Below, in pieces: positions 47,961 through 61,000 of a stretch of DNA of 64,000 nt; the first letter of the stretch is position 1; every line of letters begins with the position of its first letter. Below the pieces are notes generated by a model. The model saw only the letters and a list, made by a program, of their open reading frames with translations, made no database searches and had not been told where the DNA came from. Made by a program: the position numbers and the translations under genes. The stretch is taken from NCBI GenBank assembly GCA_013398955.1, contig VWPU01011591.1, forward strand, positions 159,661 to 223,660, read 5' to 3'. This DNA comes from Callaeas wilsoni. Its lineage: Eukaryota; Chordata; Aves; Passeriformes; Callaeidae.

Positions 47961-49178
47961 ATCAGTTAAGCTTCAGGTCCCAGCACTCTCAAAATAAAAC
48001 TGCAGCTATGTGTTTGCTCAGGCACAAAGGCTTGCAGAGATGGTGAGGAAGAGCTCCAGTCTATCCACCACTCTTCTTACTTCCAACTGAGCCACTGTAA
48101 CTGTCTCTGTGCTGCCATCTCCAATTCTAACTTCAGGATATGACATTAGGGTCTGGGCACAAGAATGAGGTCAAACACATCATGATATGGCCCTTTTTGC
48201 CCTGCTCTTGCTCTTTTGGAGCCACACAAGATGAAAAACCTTATAAACAGCAATCAGACCCCCCAAACTGTTTAACTTTCCTAGCACAGAGTGCTTTGGG
48301 CACAGGCTAGACAGGCTGCAGGGTTCAGGTACGTTTTCTCTTCCATGATGGGTTATAAGCTTTTCCTTCAAAACTGATTCATTGTACAATGACTAGAGAA
48401 AATAAGAGCTCTGAACTACCTTTCTGGTCATTGTATCCTGTCCTCAGCTTCCAGATTTAGGCTGGCAAGCTGAACCACAGAAGGTGTATTCAAGGGAAGG
48501 TAGACTTGTCTCTAAAGAATTGCCCTTATTAACTACAAGAGTTTAAAGTGTGGGTGCACTAAGTTATTCCAGTGTTTGGGCCAAACTCAGAGTTGGCCTA
48601 CCCAGTAGGAAGAAAATATTTAAATGAACTTGCAGAAGCAGACTTTACAGTGTTTACACTCCATGATGGAATAAATATCTTCCAAGAGTTTCCTTTCTTG
48701 ATTTCTGAATCAAGTTTGCCACAACAAAAGTGTGGAGAGGTACAATATTCTCTCTACAAAGGAACAGCAACCACAGCGATTGGAGTTAAATTATTAATAA
48801 AAAAATAGCAGCATTTACCTATAAATTCGATTAGGCAGGATGTTGAATATATAGCAATCAGAGCACGGTTTAAAGCCAAATGAAAATCTGTAGCCATTCT
48901 GAGTGTGAATTGGACTTGAATTGTTCATTAGGAAATTTGATATATGGAATGGGCTAAAATATTTTCAAAATGTCATATAAAGCTTGTTCCTCAATTTGAC
49001 TGTGATCAGCCTCAACAAAACACAAATGCTTACTGTGATCCCTTACCCTTTTTGTTCTCTCACATTCCCAGCTACTCTCTTCACAGAGGCTGCTGAGGTG
49101 AACAGGGGGGTAATGAGAAAACTTTTTGTATCTAAATTGGAGTATGATGTTATTTAAAAGGATGGATATTTTAACGTT
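47961..49178. other. Unique DNA, nothing recognised
   Basis: Short frames only (under 80 codons). Part of 47.96-48.4 kb might be further decayed CR1 sequence, but I cannot support an alignment. Confidence 0.5.
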
Positions 49179-49205
49179 GGGGGGACTGGGGATGGGGGGG
49201 TTGGG
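49179..49205 (+). promoter_or_regulatory. G-quadruplex motif
   Basis: Four runs of at least three G (G6, G4, G7, G3) are separated by loops of 3, 2 and 2 bases. This meets the standard G3+N1-7 rule and predicts a stable parallel quadruplex on the plus strand. It is followed by a short TTG repeat. No promoter or gene start is visible nearby. Confidence 0.75.
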
Positions 49206-49462
49206 TTTTTTATGTTGTTGTTGTTTTGGTGTTCTTGCAATGGTCCTGTGTTATTTAGTATAGAAGCAGCTCTCAATTTGCGGATTACTGTAATTTTCCA
49301 CTACTCTAGTCTGCACATTTGTTGGAAAGCTCAGACCTTTAATCTCTTATCAGATATGTCTATACTGGATATTATGGTTCAAGTACAGTGTTGAAGTCCC
49401 ATTCACAAGCCAGATCTAGCACAAAACCAAGTTAAAATAACCTTGAGCGTGCATGAATAAAT

Positions 49463-49485
49463 CTGCCCGTGTCTAATACGGGCAG
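49463..49485. repeat. GC-rich inverted repeat, 8-bp arms
   Basis: CTGCCCGT (49463-49470) and ACGGGCAG (49478-49485) are exactly complementary around the 7-base loop GTCTAAT. In RNA this would make a stable hairpin. No U-run follows and no larger structure is evident. Confidence 0.8.
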
Positions 49486-52400
49486 GTACCTGGCTACAGC
49501 TGACTGGGAGGATCTGCAGAGCTTTCTTGTGTCTGTTGACAGTTTGATAATATATTCACTGGAAGCTGTTCCAGGTTTATAGGCCTTGTTATGAGGTCCA
49601 AGAGAGGCAGGTTATAACAGAGGGGATTTGTGCTGCCCCTCTGCCATAATGAGTGCATGAGAATAGATAATCTCCTCACCTTCAGTGCATTTTTCTCAGA
49701 GTAGGTATCGATATGAAAGTGTTCCGACTGTCAGACAAAGGAAAAATACACTGTTGTCAGCTATTGGGCTTCATGATCCAAAATACAGATCAGGGGACAC
49801 CATGCCAAGGCTTAAGGCAAAGACTGCTGTTGCTTCATGATGCAGTGACAACTAAAAGTAGCCTTAGATGAGTTGGATGAGAGCCATTTAGCCCATGGTT
49901 CCTCTCATCTCTGAGGGACCCCTCTGAAGGAAATGTCTTTGCTTACTGTAGCCTGTAGAGCAATATCATTTCTAAATTGTCCTATGGAAAGAAATTATAG
50001 CATAACCATCAAGTGGCCAAACCCACATCCCCCATGCACAGAAAGGAAATGGAAAATTGAAGTCCACAGAAATAAATTAGTTCTTACACAATGAATGTTT
50101 TAATGCTCAGCTTTTAGGGGATGGCCCCAGCTGAAGAATCCATTACTCTGAGTTTTGGCTTCAAGCTCTTTGCTCTCTAGGAAAAGGGTAATGTAAGCAC
50201 CAAGACACAGCATATCTTATAGGAGGAGCTTCTCCAGTTTCTCAAAGCTTTTCCAGTTTTCCTCACCATCTTATAGCTCCACTGGCCCAGGGAAACTCTT
50301 TTCCAGAGCCCTGGAATTATCTTTCTGTGCACAGTATTGGCAGCTGATCACTTTGGACACACATCCATTTATCTCTCAAGCCTTACTTATAGTGAGGTCA
50401 GTTCATCCTCGACATGACTTTGTACAGCAAGCAGGTGTGCCATGAAAGGATCCGGAAAAATACCGGCAGTTCTTGCTATATGCCAACACAGGGAAGAGTA
50501 CTGATCAAGCTTGTCAGTCATCACACCTTTTGCAAAGTTAGGAAAATAGTCAGACATTCTTGAAAAGGACAGATTCATCCTCTCAGTGCTGAATGTTACA
50601 CAGAGTAGAGTAAAATAGTTGATCTCCACAAGAAAACTTTCTCTTGGGGATAGGAGAGCTTGCCTTTAGCCAGCCTCAAACTTTGTTTAAAGGTGGAGTT
50701 TCCAGGAGGAAAATCAGCCATCTTTCCCATCATTTCCTTGCCTCATAAAATATGCAAGAGAATGTTGGCAATGAACCCTGCATCAATTCATCAGCACACC
50801 ATTCCTGAAGCTTAAACTTTCAGTGTGCAGCAAAAAAAGTCACCAGCTGATGGTAGGTTAGATCCATACTGATGCTCTCAGTGCATCAATAATTAAGCAG
50901 GACTTTCAACCACATCATTTAATATGACAAAATGTTTCTTAAGAATTGTGAAATTATCACCCAAAAAAAAAAAAAGAGAGAATTAGCAAGATTATAAAGA
51001 GCCCATCATGCTCAGTGGCCTATGTTCAGACATATAGCATTCCTTCCACTTACTTTAACACAGCAGCAGCACTCAATAGCTTCAGGCTGTAATTAACAGC
51101 ACAAAGCTCTCTTACTGGGAGACAGGATAACAATTCAACAAAGTATATCTATATTCTGCAGCAGGTTCCTGAGATGCTCAGGGTTTAAATAGCTTTTAAA
51201 GCAAAGCTAAAGGAAGTTGCACAAATTACAGTTAGTACAGGTGAAGAGAAGCCACAGAAGCCAAGGACTAATACAGGAAATTAACACCCTTAATTAATTC
51301 TGCTGGCATAGCCTGCTAGCTCCAATCAAAAATGCTGCAATGTAAGTTGTTCTCGACAGTTCTGGAGCTTTAGAAACATTATGTACCAAGCTGCTTCTAA
51401 AGCAAATACCATCCATTATTGTGGAATAATACTACAGCATTAAAAAATAGAAGCTGTAAGGATGGTCTTGGTTTTAGAGCTCATAAAAAAGAGTTTGGAA
51501 ATTTTTTTGCACATGGAACCAAAAAAACAAGAGAATTCGGGACTATTCTGCAAAGATCAGATTCTCATCCTTTAAACTGCAAACTTTGTGCAAATTTGAT
51601 TTAAACAGCACAAAAGGACAATTCCTACAGGTTTTAGTCCATTCCTAGAGACTTTTTAGGACAACACACAGATTAAATAAATTGTTCTGATGGTGATAGC
51701 CTGCTATCAGACATCTTTCCTAGGGGTCTAATCTTGCATGCTTTTGTAAGTAGAAAGGGATAGGTTACAGAACAACTGTGCACTCATCAGTCTCAATGTT
51801 TAAGGATATTCTCACTTGATTACAAAAATCCGAGTCATCCCAGGTCACTTCAGTTATAGCAGACTGGCAGATCACTGCTATCAAAATTATCTCAGATAGT
51901 GTCAGTTCACTGCTTTCAAAAAACACTGCAGAAAAGAGCCTGGTTGCAACAAATAGGTTGGTCTGCATTTCTACCTTGTGTGAGTTGCCTGATGTCCAGA
52001 CACCCAGGACTAATCAGTGGATTTTTTTAAACAAAATTACCACAAGGAAGAAAGAGCAGCCTCATAAAATTGTTCTGGTCAGGAAGCTTATAACATCTTG
52101 GATTCTCTCCCTGGCGGCAGAAGTGCCCTTTCTCATCAAGGTGCACTTGTAGTACTACGTGGTTAGACTGAGATAGCAGGTGCTGGACTGTGCAGAATTA
52201 CACCCAGCTCTGCCTTTTCCAGGTGAGAGAGGGGATCTCTTACAGTTGCAACAACTGAGCAGGATGCACAACAAAAACCCAAAACTGTAGATTCCCTGTG
52301 AAGCAGGAAAACCCTGTCTCCATCAATTTAGTCTTTCTCTGCCTTAGTTCATCGTGCCTAAAAATGGGCTGGAAAAGTTTACTCTGTTCACCTTGGCTAT

Positions 52401-52707
52401 TGTTATTGTAAATTCACTTGGGAAGGAGTTTTCTCCCATCATGTGTGTGTATATCTAGTAGCTGCCACAGAGGACTCCTGTTAGCTCAGATTTGAGGCAT
52501 AATATTTTGATGCTACTATTACTAATATCAGTAAAAATGTCACCTCTCTTGTCAGCAGCTTGATCCTCAGTTTACTTTCCAACCCATACTCTCACTAACT
52601 TCCCTTTTTTCCCTGGGACTTAAAATGGAAATCTCAAAGCAACTGCTGCAGAAAATTTAACTTTTGTTAAACTGCAATCAGTGTAATACAGAGGCTAGAT
52701 CATTTCT

Positions 52708-52749
52708 TTCTTGGTATATAAGTATGGATTCTTGGTATATAAATATGAA
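52708..52749 (+). repeat. Two-copy 21-bp tandem duplication
   Basis: TTCTTGGTATATAAGTATGGA is followed directly by a copy differing at only two positions (AAATATGAA in place of AAGTATGGA). It is a recent local duplication in AT-rich DNA. Confidence 0.8.
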
Positions 52750-55700
52750 TTTTGTTATTAGCTAAGTTGGGAGGAAAACCAATAAGAATGTTTGAAACCT
52801 GTGCAGCAAATTTTTTTTACCTTCCACCTGGAAAAGGTGAAGGGTTAGTATTTAAAACAGGATGTGAAGTTTTTTTTAAATTTAAAATCAACGTTTACTC
52901 AAACTGCTTGAGACTAATTAAATTACTAGTAGTAAGGAAACAAGGTAACTTGATATGTCAGCTTTTCTGCAACCACTAACAATGACAAGAGTATTTTTGC
53001 AGCAGCTGAAAACAACCTGTAACATCCCTTTCTGATTTATTTCTGTTTACCATAGGTGTGTTCTCTCCACTCTCCCTCCTAATGAAGGGGGGGAAAACAA
53101 GCTCAGAAGCAGCAGCAGAGCTAATACTGTTGTAACACACCTTCAGATCTCTGTGTTTGGGGCTGGCTGCAAGTTCTTTGCCTTTATTCATCTTCAGATA
53201 TGCAAAAGTTCTGGTAGGAAGAAGTGTCACTTCAAAAGCACAACAAGCTTCAAAGCAGCCAGGTCAGTGTGCACCCTGGGGACTGTGGCGAGTATGATTT
53301 CCCCTGCACAGTTTCTCCAGGCTGTAGTTCCACAGTAGAGTACAGGGCAATCCTACCCTGCCCCATTCCTCTCCAGCTTTCTGCTCCTACTTCTCCAGCT
53401 CAGCACTCTCTCAGTTTGCTGACTTGTTTATTGTGGTCCTAAAAATATCAACTGTATTAATTAAACTTAAAAACAGTCCTTTATTTATTCTTATGCCATT
53501 TTCATATTTGCATTATGGGTATTCTTAACTTGAGACTCAAAAGAGATGAAGACAGAGAAAAGCAGACTGCTGAAAGATGTGCTTATAGTAAATCCTTACC
53601 TACCTCTCTGTATTAGCCATTTAAACTGGTTTAAATATTCATGCCCCCAAGATGGAAGGTAGCAAGAAACAAAACCCTCACCTCAGAAAGATTAGACACT
53701 CAATATTAGATTATTTATTAGCATTAATTAACAATTCTTAAAAAAATTATCAACAGGATTTTTTCTTGGTGTGATTAACTACTGCTTAAATCAAAGGAAG
53801 GAAATTCAGAAACAGTGTCCTGCATTGTCAAAAAGAGACAGGCCTGGTTCACGAGAGTAAGATTCAGGATAAATAATAAAATACCCATTAGAGAAGGAAT
53901 TCAAGACTAGGGTTTTTCTTATCTCCTTGTGTCAGATAAGTGACAGACCAGATTACACATCTATCCTCAAAATGAAAAAGAAGTAAAAGTTTTGGAAGAC
54001 TCAGCCTCAAGTTTACTGAGGCAAATGAATTATGGATCTGTAATGGTAGGGTTGTCAGAGATACATGTCAAGGGTGACATTACAAACTTCTTTAGACAAA
54101 GCCTGGGTGGGTTTGTTTGTTGACCAGCAATCTTGGGGAAGATGCAAGAAGCTGTAACAGCAGCAGAAAACATACTTGCGAAATGGTTCTGGAGAACAGT
54201 TAACACTTGAACTAACCATCATCTCCCCAGAGCTAGGTTCAGAAAATGCCCATCTTGAAAAGCTGGGCTTCTAACATTAATCTTTAAATACAGTGCTCAT
54301 GTTGAAAACATGTATACCTTAGCAATCTATGGCTTCTAAAACCTAAAAAGATTGATGGCAAGCAAACAAATGTTGCTGTAAAAAAGATATTAATCACTTC
54401 TGCAGAATAATGATGGATTCCATCCAATTTAAAACACCTGTCTGACCAAAGTTCTCTACTAAATGTTTTGGGGGCATAAACTAAAGAGAAGACTTTACAA
54501 CAACAGAAAAAAACAAACTGCAACAATATGTCAACCACTACACAGCAGGCACATGAAGGTAAAGTGTTCACCTGGAACCTGTTTCTGTGTTGTGCTGCAC
54601 TGCCAGGAACTCAGCCCCACACAGACACCCTTTCTCTGCCCCAGTGGAATAGGGGAGAGGATCAAAACAGTAAAAGTGAGAACACTGCTGGGTTGAGATA
54701 AAGACAGGATAATAGGTAATGCAGCAGTAGGAAAGACATATTATATGTTTCATATATTATCTTCTTACTAACATGCTTCTTTTATTCATGCAATAGCCCA
54801 GCCCAGATTTCAGAGATTTCCAGGAACTGTAATAACCCCTGGAGAAAAATGCAATGAGGCAATGAAGTATCCCTACAAAAACTTCATTCTAAAAGTGTTG
54901 AAAACATTTTTAATAGAAGGAAATTACTCCTAGGTTGGTTTGTTTAAAACACACTACACAGCCACTTTATATTCTCTAAGCAACAATGTAGGCTTATAAG
55001 AAGAAAGAACACAGTATCAGGCAGCTACTAGAAAAATCAAAGAATACAAAAATTTAATTCATACCATTGACTCCATGAGAAAGCAGATAAAAAAAATGTT
55101 ACACCCCTATCTACCTCAAATTTCTCAGCCTGAGAGACTGACTGAATGCTAAAATCCACAGGTCACTTGGTGCTCCCGCAGTTTTAGCTGCCAATGTTGA
55201 CACTATTTCTGTCCTCTGAGCAGAATAGCAGCCACAAGGTTATGGTCACTCATTTTTGGAGATAATAAAGCCAGACAATCCCTCATCTGGCCTAATTAGG
55301 ATAAAGCAGAGCCCAGCCATAAGGGGTCACCAGGGAAAGCAGAGCTGCTGCCATGCAGCAAGCTGAGTTTCTGTAGTAGAATATCCCATTTGTGAGCTGG
55401 CTGCGCTCCACAGCCCTCCTGCATTCTGGCACTGCTGCCAGTACCTGCCTGGGGTGACACAAATAGAGACAACTCTTTAGGCCAGCCTCCATCAGATGCA
55501 ATTTAATTGATTTTTTTATGATGGAGCAACATACCATAAAATTGAGAGCAGGGGGAAAGGAGCATTTTAATTTCTCAGCTAGGCAGGAGAAATGACACCT
55601 TTGTCAGTGTGAGGCCCGTCAATGTTGCAGCTGTGGCCAGCTCTGCCTTCCCATGTGTTTGCTAACCAGGTCTTAAAAAAGACATTGCTGAGGGTTTGTG

Positions 55701-57829
55701 TGATTGAAAGCAGACTGGTGAGGATAGGATATAAAAGAAGCAGATTGAAGACTCAGCATCTACATTATCCTCCTGACTAGATCTCAGCTTTCTGGAGACT
55801 AAGAAATAAGGACATTCTTCAAGGCAGAACACTTTTACTCTCCTTCCATCACTTCTCTGCACTTCATGACTAATTTCCTACCATAAGGACCAGGACAAGA
55901 AATAATCAGCTTGGTTTCATAGTTTCTTAAGACTTCGTTTCCTATTAGCGAAGGATCAGCTTGGAGATTAATACCTGGCCATTTGGTCAGCACCTGCATT
56001 TATAGAGGACATATATTGCCTTGAAAATGGAAGAAACCATCAGAAATAACGGTCTATAAAACAGACTATAATTCTCCTGGCTCATAAAAGTACAGCAGAA
56101 GACCCAAACTGGACAACACTTAAGATTACAACAGGGCAAAGAGGCTGAGTATGTCTGTATCAGGAGAAAGGCGGCGATGCAACTCAATGATCCCCTCTCT
56201 GCTCTCCTCTAAATATTTCAGAACTCCCCTCTGTACAGTTGGTCTCCAAAATGAAGAAGAGATGAAAAGACAGCTTAATGTCCATATCACCTAATGGTAA
56301 GCAAAAAGCACCACAGCAATACAATTAATTTGACTTTAATTACAATGGTTAAGCCTTGATGCCACATTTATCTTGCATTCCTCTCTGCTGCAGTGCAGAG
56401 TAGCAGTGGGTGGGATGTCACTGGAGTGACTGTCACAAGTTACTGCCAAATATCAATTGGTGGAGGATGGATAATGCAACAGCCACAATGGACTTAAAAC
56501 CTGCCTGTGTGATACACCCTGAGTAGAGCACCTAGCTACAGATGTTGTGCTGTCAGTCAGGTGATCCAGGACACAAGTTTTACTACAGGATAGAGAACTC
56601 AAGTAGAACATCAGAAAGCTGTGAATCCCAAGTACGGGGAGTATCAAGCTACGTTTCAGTCAGTGACCTTTTACAGACTCTGATAGCTTTGCACTTCTCC
56701 AGCCAAAAAGCACCAATTCTGAGCACAACCCAATGCCAACATTAGCTTCTGGTCCCAACTGTTTAAGCCTGGAATAATCCTAGTGAGATCAAATACTTTA
56801 GGATAGTATTTCTCCAAGAAATACTTGAAGATTTCTTTAAGAACAAAAGAAAAACTTGTGGAGAAGACTTGTATGCTACCTCTAGCTCTGTGTCAGCTCA
56901 GACTGTCTCCAGGAGGTAACTTGGACTCAGGTCTGAAGATAGGGTACAATGGGCCCTGAGTATAGGTAAGTTCACTGTACAAAATTATAGGAAGGAAAAG
57001 GTCTAACTGCAGAGGAGGAGTAAACAGGAATTATTAAATTCTCAGTCCTTTTTTTTACAATGAGTTTTGTCCTAAGAGGTTGGGGGGGAAAGGAAAACAT
57101 CTAGCAATGACAAATCATGGTAGTACCTGCTTTGCTCAAGTGGTCACTCTGAGTATTGTATTCGGCTGAATGAAGTACCTTCAGTTGCAGAAATTTGGGA
57201 TACTTGAAATTATAGAGAAAGATAGCTGAAGCCTGTTCCTTGTAAATCTAAGAGCACCAAATGTACTGAACTACCCAGAGGACCTTAGTGCAAAATTATT
57301 AGTAAAAGAACTCAAAATCCTCATTACTCTTCCCTTGTTTTTCTCTGATCTCTTTCAGAAGAAGTCAGGGCTGTACCTTCCTTCTGCACTTGAATAATGA
57401 AAGTCTTACAGATCCTCTGAGATTTTCTTAGACAGTTGCCAGATGAAATAAGCCTCCAGCCATCGCCCCACCAAATGCTTGTATCAGAGATTAAAAAAAT
57501 TGCATTCCTTAAGCAAGGAGACAAATCTTTATGAACAGGATTCTGTGTTTGCTTTGATTCTGGGAGGGTGAAACCAAACATATTATCTCACACTCTTCCA
57601 ATACAAAATCCATTTTTATTTCTTTGGAATTTTACCTTTTTCTTTTTTTACTATATTGCTGGGGAAAGTTAGCAGTGAATACCCACAAGGTTGAGAGCTC
57701 CAGGAGGTGAGAGGAAAAATTCTGCGCTGCACACATAATAAACTGAGTAACTAACCCCCATGTCCACCCATCCAGCAAAGCTGTCAAGCTCCAGCAAGCC
57801 CAGCTTTAGAGTAAAGTCATTTTCATATC

Positions 57830-58080
57830 ACCTAATGAAGGATGCATAGACATTTGTTATTACCATTAATTTATTAAATGTGCAAAGGCACCAGCAATCA
57901 TCACCCTCATTATAACCCTGAGAGAACTTCTTGAAAATCATGGGAGGGCAGGGCAAGAGGAATTAACTGCCCACACAAACCTCAGCTGCATACTAGGATT
58001 CTGAAGTGCCATCCTCCTAATGCTATTTATGAGGCCAGTCAGACTTAATTAACTGCTTAATGCTCAAGTATTCATGCAAG
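57830..58080. promoter_or_regulatory. AT-rich motif cluster (candidate conserved element)
   Basis: TATTACCATTAATTTATTAAATG near 57.86 kb, GGAATTAACTGCC near 57.96 kb and AGACTTAATTAACTGCTTAATGC near 58.05 kb give repeated TAAT-type cores. CCAGCAATCATCACC adds a TGAT-type site. There is no coding frame and almost no CpG. A regulatory role is inference. Confidence 0.35.
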
Positions 58081-61000
58081 AGCTTGCTTTGATGGCAAAA
58101 AAAAAAAATAAAAAGGGTTCCCAAAACTTGACTAAACTGCACGGATTTTCAGAATTGGCTAGAAGAAAATAATACCTCTAAACTGCTCTGGACATGCAGA
58201 GTTTGATACAAGTTTCCTCCATACTCATTTTGCCATTAGGGCAAAATGGTGTTGCCATTTGTCCCTATTTTTTCTCCTGTCTGTGAAATATTTTCCCAGC
58301 CTGTAACACTTGTGGAAAGCCTTCAGACACTTACAAAGCTCTTTGGATTGCTGTCACAAAGTTGTACACGCGTATGCACGGCAGAGAGCTGCCTGTCACA
58401 ACGACAACCCTGTGGACATTCCAAAGTTATTCTGAGCATGGGCCACGCTGGGGTGGAAGGGGCCCGGTTGCCCCAGTCAGTGCCTGGAGCCTGCACTTGG
58501 AGACCACAGAGCAAATTCCCAGCTCTTAAATGCTTAGAACCTGCTGAGGGGGTTTAGCCCCTTGCTGTAGGTAATCCCCAAACAAAGGCCTAGGAAGATA
58601 AGTTCTAGGGCAATATTGCTCTGGCCACAACGTAACCCATTAATGGCACAGATAAATTGCTACTCCTGCACTGTTAAACCTTTCATGCTGGTCCGCCTGC
58701 TAGTTGTCTGACAGAAATGTTTTGCTTTGTTTCAAAGTGGCTCCCACTTTTTTCTCCAACATCCACCCAGCACCAAGACAGATTTGTCTGTAAAGATTTT
58801 CATTAAAATAATTTTTCATTAAAGCCTGAGGACTATGACAAACCTTACCCAAATAAAAGGGTACTTCACTTTATTTTGCTTACATCAATAGATACATTGA
58901 TGAGTTGGTTCTGTCTCCAAACTCAGCCGAGGATGCAGTGATTTCTTCCAGGCCACAGAATTTTAAAAAGTTAGCAGCACCTTAGGGCTTCATCAATCCA
59001 AAAAGGGCCAAGATCTTCATGTCGCTGGCCCTGAGGGGTATTTCACTAGGGGACATGCAAGATCTTCAGGGATTTCCGAGCACAGCTGGGAACTGCTGTG
59101 TGAGCTGACTGCCTTTAGAGCTTGGCACACTTGAAACCAGAATCTTCAGGGAGGGGCAAGCTCAACAGGGGGCTGTGGAGCTGGAAGCACATTTCACTCC
59201 AGGGCCAGAGCTACTTTATGTTCCTGCTGTTTTTTCAGAAAAGTAAAAACTTTTACCATCATACTCCATATGCATAGAAACATATCTGGGAGGGAGCAAT
59301 AAAATAAGTCATTCTCTCTGTCACATCTAATAACTCCTGCCAAATATTAAAAACTGCTTTTTTTCGTATAATTTCTCTCTTTGCCTACCATCACATTAAC
59401 CCAGAGGGCACCTGGGAAGCTTGACTTGAATTACTCCTCTATCCCTCTTATTCATCTCTCTTGAAGATTCTTACCTCTGCCATCCTAAGTTCCTCATCTC
59501 ACAGTCCTTCCCTCCCCAGCCTGCTTTCCACCAGCACACCATGCCCTCACACAAGGAAGCATGTTTTATGGATGACTCACTGAGCACTAAGGTGCTGCTG
59601 CTTCCATTAATTTGCTGCCTTGGTAAATAATTTACAACTTCTTAGCTGAAGGTACACAGCTGGAACAAGGCAGCCATCAGTGGAGTGCCACAGGTGGATT
59701 ACCCACCCAAACAAATCCTGTCTGCACTAGGCTTTTTTTTAGCTCGGTGTTAGGCACTAGCAATTTTAATCCCATCAGATCTGAAGTCTCACCCTTTCTG
59801 TTATTACCATTTCTTCTGTGGCAGTGCCTAGAAATCAGATTTGATGATTACTGAAATAATCAAGGCAGCAGAAGTGGAACAAAACACCAAGAGCACAGTG
59901 AAAGGCTAAACTCACCTCTCCACAGCTAGTTTAGAAATTAAGAATGACAAACAAGCATGGCCTGCTCTCTCTGCCTTTTTTCCTTATCTTCTTCCACTCA
60001 GTTGCCTCCTTGTGATACTGTACCCAGGTACTTATACACAAATATTCCTAGGAAACTTCCTGGGAATATTTGTTAAAGTCAATCTTCGTCCTTATCCTCC
60101 TCCTATTTCTATCAGAATCATACTGTCCTCACCACCATGGAAGCAGGACATTTATGAAGATACACAAGTAGGAGAAAGAGAGGATTGTGGTAGCACACAA
60201 GGAGGTTGTGAATTTGCAGTGTGTCAGGGAAAAAAATTACTACCGGAGAAGTAGGAAAGGGAATGAAATTGTATGCCACAGAGTAACACCTGGAGCTTGC
60301 TGAAATCAACAGGGAATGTCCCAGCAGCATCACTCCAGTGACCTATGTGATACACCCCATTCCTATGTTCTTCCTTGCTGGTGGATATCAAGAAACTCAT
60401 AGCCTCAATTTTTCCTAACTTGGTTTTCTCTCCTCATTCATGCCTTTAATGCTAAAGGTGATCTTGGGGCTTGGTGTTCCCTGCTTAGCATCAACCAGTG
60501 CTGTGGAGTGATGCTGTGGAGATGATCTCTGGGATACCCAGAAATGAGTGGATAAAACATGACCTGTCTGCTTTATCTACAGCACTTAAGCATCTTGCTG
60601 TAGAAAAACATACACCTTGGGAAAAGCCAAACACAGTTTTCCTTGGGAAAACCAGAAACATCAGCCTTTGGCCCCATCATGGTGCACACACTGGAGCAAT
60701 GCAAGGGAGGCAAGTGTGCCAGCCGGCAGCAGCCCACAGCAGCCCTGCCAAATGACTTCTCCTGCCCCAGCAATCCAATCCTGTCAGTGACCCGAGGTGC
60801 TGCCCATGGCTCAGCACAACCCCAGGTCCGCAGGCACCCTGCCAGTTTTGCCCTTTCATAAGGAACCCAACATCAGCAGTGTTCCAGCCCAACACCAGCC
60901 ACGTGTCAACCTCCTGCTGTATTAACCTGGATGTCTACAGTGTATGTGCCAATATCATCACCTGAGCCAAAGCTCTCTCCAGGGTGTGACAGCATCCTCT

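Larger units (their letters stand above)
49206..57829. other. Unique AT-rich DNA, no gene supported
   Basis: Frames reach 95 codons at most (54284-54571, minus strand) and none resembles a known family. TAAT-rich spots occur near 51.29 kb (CTTAATTAATTC) and 53.70-53.75 kb (GCATTAATTAAC). Poly-A runs occur near 50.96 kb. I see no mobile element or RNA gene. Confidence 0.55.

Noticed and set aside
56150..56240. Pyrimidine-rich text considered as a CR1 internal fragment
   Set aside because: Only scattered short matches to the CR1 3' region were seen, not enough to support an alignment.
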